From the NCBI GenBank assembly GCA_902496345.1, contig CABVAP010000028.1, positions 1 through 21,294 of the forward strand: 21,294 nucleotides of DNA, given 5' to 3'. The notes under the pieces are model-generated. The model worked only from the letters and a program-made list of their open reading frames with translations, searched no databases and was not told the DNA's origin. Each line of letters begins with the position of its first letter. Within the stretch, counting starts at the first letter, position 1. Below, piece by piece: positions 7,969 to 16,536 of the stretch. Made by a program: the position numbers and the translations under genes. This DNA is from an uncultured Eubacteriales bacterium (GTDB lineage Bacteria > Bacillota > Clostridia > Lachnospirales > CAG-274).

Positions 7969-8625
7969 TTATTTTTTAATTAAATCTAAAAGTTCAAGAG
8001 GTTTGTCAATGATGTAGTCAGCTTTGTTTTCGATAAGTTCCTCTCTGTCACGAAAACCCCAAGTAACACCAACGGTAAACATACCGGCAGATTTTCCTGT
8101 TTGCATATCGGTATTTGTATCACCTAAATAAACACATTCTTCTGGAGATGCACCAAATTTATCAGCGATAATCAAAGCACCCTCTGGAGATGGTTTTCTT
8201 GCGAACTTGTCACTTTGCCCAAGTATAAAATCAAAGCAATCCTCGCCAAATAAAGACGTAACAACATCGATAGCACGTTCGTGAGGTTTATTTGTAAGAA
8301 CAGCTATTTTTATACCATCTTTCTTAAGAGCCTGAAGAAGTTCTTTTATTCCGTCAAAAGCTGTAACTTTGTACATACTATGCTCAGCATAACTTTTTTT
8401 ATGTATTTCTCTAGCTTTATCATAAAATTTAAGGTCAACATCTCCAGCAGCGATTAAGCTACGTTGAACCATCATTTTAGCACCGTCACCAGCAAATTTT
8501 TTATACATATAAACAGGATTAGGCTTTAATCCAACGGCCTCAAGAGCGATATTTGTACAATAAGCAAGAGATTGCAAAGAATCTGCAAGTGTACCGTCTA
8601 AATCAAATATACAAACTTTAAACAT
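7969..8625 (-). CDS. HAD-superfamily hydrolase, phosphoglycolate phosphatase-like
   Basis: A 219-residue protein of usual length for HAD subfamily IA. Motif I is IFDLDGTLADS (nucleophile Asp8, acid/base Asp10). Motif II is AVLTNK, motif III is the Lys in KPSPEGA, and motif IV is LGDTNTDM. An alpha-helical cap follows motif I. Gph/PgpA-type proteins dephosphorylate 2-phosphoglycolate or related small phosphates; the substrate is not settled by sequence. The ATG at 8625 is chosen because it follows AAGGGG by 7 bases and begins exactly at the conserved N-terminus. A longer reading to 8715 would overlap the upstream gene and add residues foreign to the family. It starts only 4 bases after the phosphodiesterase stop, so the two are probably translationally coupled. 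Confidence 0.9.
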   Translation of the reverse strand: MFKVCIFDLDGTLADSLQSLAYCTNIALEAVGLKPNPVYMYKKFAGDGAKMMVQRSLIAAGDVDLKFYDKAREIHKKSYAEHSMYKVTAFDGIKELLQALKKDGIKIAVLTNKPHERAIDVVTSLFGEDCFDFILGQSDKFARKPSPEGALIIADKFGASPEECVYLGDTNTDMQTGKSAGMFTVGVTWGFRDREELIENKADYIIDKPLELLDLIKK

Positions 8626-8629
8626 AACA

Positions 8630-10324
8630 TTACCCCTTAATACTATAGAATGCTTTATATTCAAATTCATCAATTGAAAGTGGCTTAGAGAAGTAAAAAC
8701 CTTGAACGGTATCACAGCCTGCGTCAGATAAGAAGTTTATCTGTTCTTTACTTTCGACACCCTCTGCGATGACATCAAGATTAAGTTCTTTAGCCATAGT
8801 GATAGTATGTTTAACGACAACACGGCCTTTTTTGCTAACCGTTTCATCAAGAAAACATTTGTCAATTTTAATAATATCGACATTTACGTTTTGGAGCAAT
8901 TTAAGAGAGGAATATCCTTCGCCAAAATCGTCCATTTCAAGTATAAAGCCGTGGCTTTTAACTTTTTCAAGAATTTCATAGACAGTTTCACGGCTATCTA
9001 TAAATACACTTTCCGGAAGTTCAATACCGATTAAATTATGAGGTATATCGTATTTTTTAGTAAGCCATAAAAGCATATCAAGAAAGCTAGGGTTAAAAAT
9101 CTGTCTTCTCGAAACATTGACAGAAACAGGGATAGGATTAAACCCTAAATCAATCCATTTTCTTAAAATTCGACAAGCTTCTTCCCATATATATTCATCA
9201 AGTTTTATAATAAAACCATTTTTTTCAAAAACAGGCAAGAACTTATCCGGCAACATAATACAGTTTTTGCTTTTTTTCCAACGGACAAGAGCCTCAGCCC
9301 CGATTATGTTTCGGCTTTTTAGGTTATATTTAGGCTGTAAATATACAAAAAACTGCCTGTTGTCAAGTGCCGAATACATTTCCGATTCGATGTTAGCCTC
9401 TTCGATAATTTTCTTTCTAAAATCCTTGTCATAAAAAACAAACATTTTTTTCTCAACGTCTTTGTCATTGCTGTAGTTTTTCTTAGCAAGTTTTGCCCTG
9501 TCGCACATAACCTCAATATTAATGTTAGTGTCGTCTATAATGTAAACACCAAAAAGAGGCGAAACCTCAATAATAAATTTCGATAATCTAATCTCTCTTT
9601 TTATTTTTTCGATAAGATATTTTATTTCAGATTCATCAGAATATTGCATAGATATACAAAAATTATCAGAGTATCTTCTTGCAAATATGATATTTTCAGG
9701 AATAGTCCTTTGTAAAATAATAGATAGCTGGCGTAAAACATCATTACCTGTTTCGATACCATAGACGTCGTTCACTATTTTAAATCTACCGATGTCCATT
9801 ACGATAATAGCAAATTTTCCGTCAGGGTTGTTATCAAACAACTTTTGCGTATCAGTTATAAATTTTTTAAAATTTCTAATTCCAGTAATTGTGTCAACTT
9901 CAATTTTCTTTTTAAGTTCTTGATATAGCCTAACTTCATTATCGACACTTTGAACAACGCCAAACATAAAACGTTCGTCTTTGTCAAAGTCACATATAAC
10001 AGAAATTTTGCACCATAAATAGTTACCGTCACAATCTTTCATACGACAGCTAACTTGAGAGAAATGATTACCTGCTTTAAGTTTTTCGACAAATTCAGAG
10101 TATTCCTCCAAATCTTCTTTATGAACATATTTATTAAAATCAAATTCATAAAGAGTACAATTTTCAAATTCAAATTTTTCAATCAAATTTCGAGAAAATC
10201 TTAATCCAGTTTTTTCGCTCCATTCAACAGTACCAATACCTGTACTTTTCATTATTTCCATATATTTTTCAAATTTATTTTCAATATTATTATTGAATTT
10301 CAGTTTATCTCCAGCTATATCCAA
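8630..10324 (-). CDS. PAS-GGDEF(degenerate)-EAL protein, predicted c-di-GMP phosphodiesterase
   Basis: A 564-residue cytoplasmic protein with no membrane segments. Residues about 25-130 are PAS-like, ending in a PAC-type strand pair (CRMKDCDGNYLWCKISV). Residues about 140-300 are a GGDEF fold whose signature is replaced by YSDNF (218-222), so it should not make c-di-GMP. It may still bind GTP or serve as a regulator. Residues about 310-560 are an EAL domain with its metal and catalytic residues present: Glu344 (EAL), Asn403, Glu435, Asp465-Asp466 (DDFG), Lys486, Glu521 and Gln541. It should hydrolyse c-di-GMP to pGpG. The start is TTG, preceded by AAAGGAGGG with 8 bases of spacing; the next in-frame ATG is at residue 22. 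It lies downstream of the cyclase gene across a hairpin terminator. Confidence 0.92.
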   Translation of the reverse strand: MDIAGDKLKFNNNIENKFEKYMEIMKSTGIGTVEWSEKTGLRFSRNLIEKFEFENCTLYEFDFNKYVHKEDLEEYSEFVEKLKAGNHFSQVSCRMKDCDGNYLWCKISVICDFDKDERFMFGVVQSVDNEVRLYQELKKKIEVDTITGIRNFKKFITDTQKLFDNNPDGKFAIIVMDIGRFKIVNDVYGIETGNDVLRQLSIILQRTIPENIIFARRYSDNFCISMQYSDESEIKYLIEKIKREIRLSKFIIEVSPLFGVYIIDDTNINIEVMCDRAKLAKKNYSNDKDVEKKMFVFYDKDFRKKIIEEANIESEMYSALDNRQFFVYLQPKYNLKSRNIIGAEALVRWKKSKNCIMLPDKFLPVFEKNGFIIKLDEYIWEEACRILRKWIDLGFNPIPVSVNVSRRQIFNPSFLDMLLWLTKKYDIPHNLIGIELPESVFIDSRETVYEILEKVKSHGFILEMDDFGEGYSSLKLLQNVNVDIIKIDKCFLDETVSKKGRVVVKHTITMAKELNLDVIAEGVESKEQINFLSDAGCDTVQGFYFSKPLSIDEFEYKAFYSIKG

Positions 10325-10373
10325 GTAAACTTCCCTCCTTTAATCTCCCCAAAAAAAATGTAAATTATAAACC

Positions 10374-10399
10374 AAAATAGGGGCAGTAACCCCTATTTT
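10374..10399 (-). terminator. Hairpin terminator/attenuator between cyclase and phosphodiesterase genes
   Basis: A perfect 10-bp stem, AAAATAGGGG with CCCCTATTTT, and a 6-base loop lie 15 bases after the cyclase stop. The minus-strand tail ATTTTGGTTTAT is only moderately T-rich, so termination may be partial. A TATAAT about 8 bases after the stem (minus strand) lacks a good -35, so a separate promoter for the phosphodiesterase is unproven. Confidence 0.7.
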
Positions 10400-10414
10400 T
10401 AAAGTGCAAATATT

Positions 10415-12220
10415 CTATCTTTCTTTTTTAGATAATTCATAAACATATTCAGAAAGAACATCGGCAACAACCCCAATTGCATCAATTTCATTTTGAACCC
10501 AAAGCCTTTGGTTGTTGTATTCTGCAAAGCCAATATATCCAATTGTTTCACCCTTGTACACAATAAGATATTCCAAAATACTTTTTGCACCTAAAAATCG
10601 CATATACTCATTAAAAGGATATTCAAGTTTAGTAACATCAGCACAGTAGAAAATATCTTCTCTGTTAAAGTAAGATAAGTAGTTCAAGTCGCTTACCCCA
10701 GCCTCAAGAGGAATTTCTTTCATACCCTCTTCGATTGGATTAATTCCTTGATTACACCATTGGAAACGCTCATAAGCGAAATTTTTATTTTCGCTTATAA
10801 TATAAATATAAGCTGTGCTAACATTAAATTTATTTCCAATACTATCAAGAATTTCATTAATAGCCTTTTCGACATTTTTCTCTGATTTAAGTATCTTTGA
10901 TGCTTTATTTTTAATATAGCCAGTCGCACCTTTAAGTGATTTTTCGCCTTTTTCAAGTTCTTTGTTATAGGCTTTTTCGTCAAAAATTGTGTAACCGTCT
11001 TTTCCTCTTTCCTTTGTTTCATATAAGGCAAAGTCAGCATTTTTAAACATTTCTTTGTATAAAAATCTCGACTTAATAGAAAGGGAAATACCAACACTTA
11101 CAGAAACCCTGCTTATTGTGGATTCATTCTCATATAGATTTCTTATTTTCTCACACATAAGCTCAGCTTTGTCTTTAACATCATTTTCAGAATTAAACTT
11201 GTTCATAAACACAAGAAATTCATCGCCACCGATACGGCCAATGACATCAGTTTCTCTGTAAATGCTTTTAAATATTTTAGATATATCTATAAGCACAGCA
11301 TCACCTAGTAAATGCCCGTAAGTATCATTGATACCTTTAAAGTTATCAACATCAATAATCATAAGGGCATAGTTTTCTGTGCCATAGTTAGACTCAAGAA
11401 TTTCGCCAACCATTTTTTCAGTAGCTGGTCTGTTATATAGTTTAGTAAGTCCATCAATTTGAGATTTTTCTATAAGTTTGTTTTTCTCACTTTTTTGTCT
11501 GTTTATGTTGCAAAAACGTCCAATAGCGTAAGTTTCATCATTTTCAAAAACCATTTTGTAAATAAGATTAAACCATTCAAACTTGCCATCTCTATTTCTT
11601 ATTCGTATTTCAAGGTCTTTTCTCTTTAAATCAATTAAAGCCTCTTTAGCACTAATAATAAGCTTGTCAACGTCTTCTTGGTGTATTGAAACATTTTTTT
11701 TCAGATTTTTCTTAAAATCATTAATACGAGAACTTCTGCCAAAAACTTCCGAATATTTTTTACTAAGTTCGATAAAATCCGTATTAACATTGTATCTAAA
11801 AATAATATCATCGGAAATATAAGAAACATATCTATAACATTCCCATTGAAAAATATCTTCGTGGGTATTATTGAAAGAACTACCCATTCTCATAATAATG
11901 CAATTAAAAATTTTAGTATTCTCGTCAGCTTTGTTTGCTTTAACGAAAGCATTCAATTTTACATTGTTAATGTTTCCGTTTTTATCTTCGATATTAAAAT
12001 CAAAATAGCCTGTTTCACCATTTTCAAATTCTATAAACCTGTCAAATGTTTTAACATCTTCCGAATAAATCAGGCTTTTTAGGCTATTTCCCTTCTGTTC
12101 TTTAAATTCTTCGCTTGTATAGCCAATGAAAGAATAGAAAAAGTTGTTAGCCGAAATCACAGTAGCATACTCATCTCCGACAAATTTGACAAGACAAACA
12201 GGGAAATCTTCGATATGCAT
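10415..12220 (-). CDS. PAS-PAS-GGDEF-GAF protein, predicted active diguanylate cyclase
   Basis: A 601-residue soluble protein from the ATG at 12220, which follows AAAGGA by 6 bases; an upstream in-frame TTG has no ribosome binding site. Residues about 1-115 and 125-245 are PAS-like sensor domains, the second ending in a PAC-like segment with RNRDGKFEWFN. Residues about 250-415 are a complete GGDEF domain: DGLTKLYNR, DVDNFKGINDTYGH and GGDEF at 331-335. An RETD inhibitory site at 322-325 sits exactly five residues before GGDEF, so product feedback inhibition is expected. Residues about 445-595 resemble a GAF domain. The order, with a sensor on each side of the catalytic domain, suggests several inputs. 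It synthesises c-di-GMP from two GTP and is paired with the downstream EAL protein. Confidence 0.93.
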   Translation of the reverse strand: MHIEDFPVCLVKFVGDEYATVISANNFFYSFIGYTSEEFKEQKGNSLKSLIYSEDVKTFDRFIEFENGETGYFDFNIEDKNGNINNVKLNAFVKANKADENTKIFNCIIMRMGSSFNNTHEDIFQWECYRYVSYISDDIIFRYNVNTDFIELSKKYSEVFGRSSRINDFKKNLKKNVSIHQEDVDKLIISAKEALIDLKRKDLEIRIRNRDGKFEWFNLIYKMVFENDETYAIGRFCNINRQKSEKNKLIEKSQIDGLTKLYNRPATEKMVGEILESNYGTENYALMIIDVDNFKGINDTYGHLLGDAVLIDISKIFKSIYRETDVIGRIGGDEFLVFMNKFNSENDVKDKAELMCEKIRNLYENESTISRVSVSVGISLSIKSRFLYKEMFKNADFALYETKERGKDGYTIFDEKAYNKELEKGEKSLKGATGYIKNKASKILKSEKNVEKAINEILDSIGNKFNVSTAYIYIISENKNFAYERFQWCNQGINPIEEGMKEIPLEAGVSDLNYLSYFNREDIFYCADVTKLEYPFNEYMRFLGAKSILEYLIVYKGETIGYIGFAEYNNQRLWVQNEIDAIGVVADVLSEYVYELSKKER

Positions 12221-12374
12221 TTTATTTCCTTTATTAGACAAAACAATCACCCTACCAGACAAATAAACAAAAAACCATTTTCATTTATTTAGTAAATTCA
12301 TTTTATTGTAAACGTAAATTCCAAAGCAAAATATACAAAATAAACGTTCAATAAGTAAAAAACTATCCATAATA

Positions 12375-12403
12375 ATAATAAACATTTTTTTTCATAAAGT
12401 CAA
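12375..12403 (-). promoter_or_regulatory. Sigma-A-type promoter for the diguanylate cyclase gene
   Basis: Minus-strand TTGACT (12403-12398), a 17-base spacer and TATTAT (12380-12375) form a good promoter. The predicted leader before the ATG at 12220 is about 145 bases. It is AT-rich and shows no aptamer I recognise; in particular it lacks the hallmarks of c-di-GMP riboswitches. The gene-free stretch 12221-12514 holds nothing else I can support. Confidence 0.6.
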
Positions 12404-12514
12404 TTATTTATAAAAAATTTTAGCAAGTTTTTTTGACATTTCGACAAAATCAGTCCAAAATCTAGCAAACTTTTACATAATATAACAACTTAGAAAATCT
12501 GTAATTACAAATTT

Positions 12515-13213
12515 TCAAAACTTTGTAATAGTTTTTGTAGATGCCAATGTAAAATAGAAAACATTATTAGCACCCATTGAATACAAAACTTTTCTACACT
12601 CATTTATTGTTGCACCAGTTGTATAAATGTCATCGATGAGCATAACATCTTTACCTTTTACGCACTCAAAATTTTTAGGATAGAAAGCATCTTCAACATT
12701 TTTAAACCTTTTTTCGACATCAAGTTCATACTGGGGCAAAGTATTCTTCTTTCGTACAAAAGCATTTGTAACAAAAGGGATTTTCGTTATTTTAGATATT
12801 TCAAGAGCCATAATTTCAACTTGGTTATACCCACGTTCTCTTTTTCTTTTGCTATGGAGAGGAACTGGAACGATGTAGTCAGCAGATAATATATCGCTTT
12901 CAACAAAGAACTTTCCCATTTCTTTCCCCATAGCTCTGGCATAAAATCCACAATCATTATATTTAAAATTGTGGATAATATCTTTTATGGTATCAGTATA
13001 TAGAAGCATTGAAAATCCGTCATTATTTTCAAAATTTTTCAAACAAATTGCCCTATCAAATATATTAAACTCACTCTTGCATTTTTCACATACACCGTCT
13101 GTGTGGTTATCAAGAAAATTGTGACAAACAACACACTTAGACGGATAAAATAGTTCCGTAACCTTACATATAGCTTTTTGAAAAAAATCATAAAAATCAA
13201 AGTTACGATACAT
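12515..13213 (-). CDS. comF: ComF family protein (amidophosphoribosyltransferase-like)
   Basis: A 232-residue protein. The N-terminus carries a zinc ribbon, CVVC (27-30) and CEKC (42-45). The C-terminal two thirds is a type I phosphoribosyltransferase fold with the PRPP loop VMLIDDIYTTGAT (190-202). Other family segments are DYIVPVPLHSKRKRERGYNQ and LPQYELDVEKRFKNVEDAF. ComF (ComFC) proteins support uptake or processing of transforming DNA in naturally competent bacteria, but they are widespread and their reaction is not settled. The ATG at 13213 is chosen because it follows AAAAAAGG by 8 bases and lies 4 bases after the previous stop; a longer reading would overlap that gene. It is the last gene of the hemL operon. 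Confidence 0.88.
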   Translation of the reverse strand: MYRNFDFYDFFQKAICKVTELFYPSKCVVCHNFLDNHTDGVCEKCKSEFNIFDRAICLKNFENNDGFSMLLYTDTIKDIIHNFKYNDCGFYARAMGKEMGKFFVESDILSADYIVPVPLHSKRKRERGYNQVEIMALEISKITKIPFVTNAFVRKKNTLPQYELDVEKRFKNVEDAFYPKNFECVKGKDVMLIDDIYTTGATINECRKVLYSMGANNVFYFTLASTKTITKF

Positions 13214-13217
13214 ATCA

Positions 13218-15140
13218 TCAACCTTTTTTCTTTTTGGAGTGGACATTTCTAATTGTCTTTTTCTTTCTTAAACCTTTTTCGTTTTCAGATTTTTTGTTTT
13301 TAAATCCTTTTGAATTTTCATTTTTTTGTTTAGGATAAAAATTCTCACTTTTTCTAGGTCTAATAAGACAATGTTTGTCAAAACCAATAAGGTCAGTTCT
13401 TCCTGCCTTTTTAAGTGCTTCAAGAACAAGGTCATAATTTCTAGGCAATCTATATTGAATTAAAGCCCTCTGCATAGCTTTTTCGTGAGGAGTTTTAGGA
13501 ACATAAACTTTTTCCATAGTCCTTGGGTCAAGCTCTGTGTGATACATACAAGTAGACAAAGTACCTGGTGTCGGATAAAAATCTTGAACTTGTTCCGGCA
13601 TATAACCCAAATCCCTCAAATATTCGGCAAGCTCAACAGCAGCTTTAAGGTCACAACCCGGGTGACTACTCATAAGATAAGGAACAAGATATTGTTCTTT
13701 TCCGATTTTTCTGTTAATCTCATAATATTTTTTAACAAAACGCTCATAAACTTCTTTTGATGGCTTACCCATTTTTTCAAGTACTCTAGGAGAGATATGT
13801 TCCGGTGCAACTTTAAGTTGTCCACTTATATGATGTTCGCAAAGTTCGTTAAAAAACTCATCATCTTTGTCATAAATAAGATAATCATATCGTATTCCGG
13901 AACGAACAAAAACTTTTTTAACTCTTGGAATTTGACGCAACTTTCGCAAAAGTTTTAGATAATCTTTGTGGTCAACTTTCAAATTCTTACAAGCTGTAGG
14001 GAATAAACATTGTCTTTCTTTACAAGCACCCTTTGTAACTTGTTTGTCACAAGCAGGACCTCTAAAGTTTGCAGTCGGACCACCAACATCGTGAATATAT
14101 CCTTTAAAATCTTCTTCCCAAACTATTTTGTTTGCCTCGTTTAATATAGACTGGTGACTTCTTGCTTGAACCACTCTACCCTGATGAAAAGCTAAAGCAC
14201 AGAAATTACAGTTTCCGAAACAGCCTCTGTTAGATATAATACTAAACTTAACCTCTTCAATAGCTGGAACACCGCCGTCTTTTTCGTACATAGGGTGGTA
14301 TGTTCTCATATAAGGTAAAGAATAAGAATTGTCAAATTCAGCAGTAGTCAAAATTTTAGACGGTTTATTTTGAACGACATATTCATTTCCATAAGGTTCA
14401 ACAAGCATTTTTGCTGTTATAGAATCTGTATTTTGATATTGAATTAAAAAACTTTCAGCATAAGTTTTTTTGTCTGTTTTAGTTTTTTTGTATTCTGGCA
14501 ATAAAATATAGTCATCATAAATATTTTCAAGTGTTTTAGTTTTGTATACCGTACCTCGAACATAAGTAATTTCGTTAATAGGTATACCACTGTCAAGACT
14601 TTCAGCCAGTTCAATTATCTGATGTTCGCCCATTCCGTACATAAGAATATCAGCCTGAGAATCTAAGAGAATAGACCTTCTAACAGAGTTGTCCCAATAA
14701 TCATAGTGAGAAAGACGTCTAAGACTAGCCTCAAGACCACCAATCATAATAGGTGCATCTTTGTATAATTCTCTTATTTTCTGACAATAAACAATAGTTG
14801 CTCTGTCCGGACGAAGTCCCATAACTCCAGCAGGAGAGTATAAGTCTTTTTGTCTTCTTTTTTTAGCAACGCTGTAATGGTTTACCATTGAATCAATGTT
14901 ACCACCTGTAACAAGGAAAGATAACCTAGGTTTTCCAAACACGTTAAAACTTTCTTTATCTCTCCAATTCGGTTGAGGTATTATACCAACTTTAAAACCG
15001 TGACTTTCAAGAAGTCTTGCGATAATTGCAGCACCAAATGACGGGTGGTCGATATAAGCGTCACCGGTAACGAGAACAAAGTCGAGTTCGTCCCACCCTC
15101 TTTTTTGCATATCCTCTTTACAAACAGGTAAAAAGTCCAT
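13218..15140 (-). CDS. ygiQ: YgiQ family radical SAM protein (UPF0313)
   Basis: This 640-residue protein has the characteristic YgiQ N-terminus (DFVLVTGDAYIDHPSFG at 21-37, GIIPQPNW). The radical SAM cluster motif is C307-xxx-C311-xx-C314 in SNRGCFGNCNFC. A second cysteine-rich segment at about 365-390 (GPACDKQ, GACKERQCLFPTACK) may hold another cluster. The segment KVAPEHISPRVLEKMGKP and a C-terminal HKAM-like stretch (PHEKAMQRALIQYR) are also family traits. The last 40 residues are Lys-rich. The family is widely conserved and its reaction has not been established. The start ATG follows AAAGGAG by 9 bases. It lies 20 bases after the methyltransferase gene and 4 before comF. Confidence 0.92.
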   Translation of the reverse strand: MDFLPVCKEDMQKRGWDELDFVLVTGDAYIDHPSFGAAIIARLLESHGFKVGIIPQPNWRDKESFNVFGKPRLSFLVTGGNIDSMVNHYSVAKKRRQKDLYSPAGVMGLRPDRATIVYCQKIRELYKDAPIMIGGLEASLRRLSHYDYWDNSVRRSILLDSQADILMYGMGEHQIIELAESLDSGIPINEITYVRGTVYKTKTLENIYDDYILLPEYKKTKTDKKTYAESFLIQYQNTDSITAKMLVEPYGNEYVVQNKPSKILTTAEFDNSYSLPYMRTYHPMYEKDGGVPAIEEVKFSIISNRGCFGNCNFCALAFHQGRVVQARSHQSILNEANKIVWEEDFKGYIHDVGGPTANFRGPACDKQVTKGACKERQCLFPTACKNLKVDHKDYLKLLRKLRQIPRVKKVFVRSGIRYDYLIYDKDDEFFNELCEHHISGQLKVAPEHISPRVLEKMGKPSKEVYERFVKKYYEINRKIGKEQYLVPYLMSSHPGCDLKAAVELAEYLRDLGYMPEQVQDFYPTPGTLSTCMYHTELDPRTMEKVYVPKTPHEKAMQRALIQYRLPRNYDLVLEALKKAGRTDLIGFDKHCLIRPRKSENFYPKQKNENSKGFKNKKSENEKGLRKKKTIRNVHSKKKKG

Positions 15141-15160
15141 AAATCAAAACTCCTTTCAAA

Positions 15161-16516
15161 TCAAATTTTCCAACTTGGTAGATATTTATTTTTCATTCTA
15201 CCCTTTTGAACTTTGCCCCAACCGAGAGGAAATTTTTCAAGACAGACAAGGTTCCAGCCGTCATCAGCAGATACTTCAAAAGATTCCCCCTTAAGATAAC
15301 GAATAAGCAGAGGGTCATCAAGAGTAAATGTAATAGTATTTTTAACATCTTCTTTTTTGAGTGACATAGCAAAACTTTGAGATGGTTCAAATCTTTTAGT
15401 TTTTATATCACCGATATAAAGACCGCTTCTCATAACACGAAGACCTTTGAGGTCAATACCAAAAGGTATTTGCATAAGTGATTTACCGTGTATTTCAAGA
15501 TTTTCAGTTAGCTTTAAATTCATATATTTGTCGTTAAATTCGTAATAATCAGTCAAAAGTTTTTCGCTTATAGGCTTAATTTTCGGAATATTTGCAGGTT
15601 CGTCATTTCCTTTTTTCCTCAAAAGAGCAAGAAAATGCCCCTCACCTTTAATTTTATAAGGCCATAGTCTTCCACACTTTTCAAGCTCTTTTCGACCGCC
15701 TGAAACCCATTCACTTCTACCTCTGTCAAATCCTGTACTTTTATCGACTTCAAGCAATTCAAAATCGTCATTTAAATCAAGAAATTCATTTATCATTCCC
15801 TCGTCTTCTTCTGGTGCAAAAGTACAAGTTGAGTAAGCTATAACGCCACCACCACAAAGCATTTTTGCTGCACTTTTAAGAATATCCCTCTGCAAAGAAC
15901 AACAAAATTCCGTCTTGTGTTCTTCCCAGCTTTTAACAGCGTCTTTATCTTTTCTAAACATACCCTCGCCGGAACAAGGTGCGTCAACGATTATTTTATT
16001 AAAAAATCCCTCAAATTTTTCAGCAAGCCTCTCAGGTGTTTCGTTAGTAACAATTGCATTGCTAAGACCGGCAGCCTCAATATTATGGAGTAAAGCCTTA
16101 CATCTTGTTGCACTTATGTCATTACTAACAAGAATACCTTGATTTTTAAGTTTTGCCCCAACCTGTGTACTTTTTCCACCAGGAGCAGCACAAAGGTCAA
16201 GAACTCTGTCACCAGGGTTTATTTCGATTGTTGCCCCTGTTGACATAGCACTAGGTTCTTGAATATAGAAAAGTCCAGCATTGTAATAAGGGTGTTTTGC
16301 CGGTCTGTCATCTTCAGAATAATAAAACCCCTCTTTACACCATTTAACAGGCTCAAGTTTAAAATCAAGTCTTTTTTGTAATTCTTCCGGACTAATTTTC
16401 AAAGTATTAGCTCTAAGACCATAATGTCTTTTTTCTTCAAAACTTTTTAAATAATCGTCAAACTCTTCACCGAGAAGATTTTTCATTTTTATTTCATAAT
16501 TTTTAGGTAAATTCAT
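15161..16516 (-). CDS. rsmF: RsmF-type 16S rRNA (cytosine-5) methyltransferase, NOL1/NOP2/Sun family
   Basis: This 451-residue protein has a short RNA-binding N-terminus and a Rossmann SAM-methyltransferase core: DLCAAPGGKSTQ (107-118) for SAM and NDIS for the acidic ribose contact. It has both family cysteines: Cys181 in DAPCSGEGMF (release) and Cys231 in YSTCTFAPEEDE (nucleophile). The C-terminal 150 residues match the RsmF-like PUA/FMU region (KGEGHFLALLRK, PFGIDLKGLRVMRSGLYIGD). It should make m5C in small-subunit rRNA; the exact target base cannot be read from the sequence. The start ATG follows AAAGGA. The gene lies 20 bases from both hemL and ygiQ. Confidence 0.9.
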   Translation of the reverse strand: MNLPKNYEIKMKNLLGEEFDDYLKSFEEKRHYGLRANTLKISPEELQKRLDFKLEPVKWCKEGFYYSEDDRPAKHPYYNAGLFYIQEPSAMSTGATIEINPGDRVLDLCAAPGGKSTQVGAKLKNQGILVSNDISATRCKALLHNIEAAGLSNAIVTNETPERLAEKFEGFFNKIIVDAPCSGEGMFRKDKDAVKSWEEHKTEFCCSLQRDILKSAAKMLCGGGVIAYSTCTFAPEEDEGMINEFLDLNDDFELLEVDKSTGFDRGRSEWVSGGRKELEKCGRLWPYKIKGEGHFLALLRKKGNDEPANIPKIKPISEKLLTDYYEFNDKYMNLKLTENLEIHGKSLMQIPFGIDLKGLRVMRSGLYIGDIKTKRFEPSQSFAMSLKKEDVKNTITFTLDDPLLIRYLKGESFEVSADDGWNLVCLEKFPLGWGKVQKGRMKNKYLPSWKI

Positions 16517-16536
16517 AAAAAAATCCTTTCTCTATC

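Noticed and set aside
8626..8715. 30-residue N-terminal extension of the HAD phosphatase
   Set aside because: It overlaps the end of the phosphodiesterase gene and lies outside the family's N-terminus; the ATG at 8625 has the ribosome binding site.
12292..12321. Two copies of GTAAATTC 22 bases apart in the cyclase leader, considered as an operator or aptamer part
   Set aside because: Short AT-rich repeats are expected by chance here, and no conserved c-di-GMP-I or -II riboswitch elements accompany them.
12416..12475. Imperfect direct repeat around TAGCAAGTTT/TAGCAAACTTT after comF
   Set aside because: It is too short and degenerate, with no hairpin plus T-tract, so neither a terminator nor a mobile-element end can be supported.
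12500..12509. Palindrome TGTAATTACA just after the comF stop
   Set aside because: A 10-bp AT-rich palindrome is common in this background and is not placed at any promoter.
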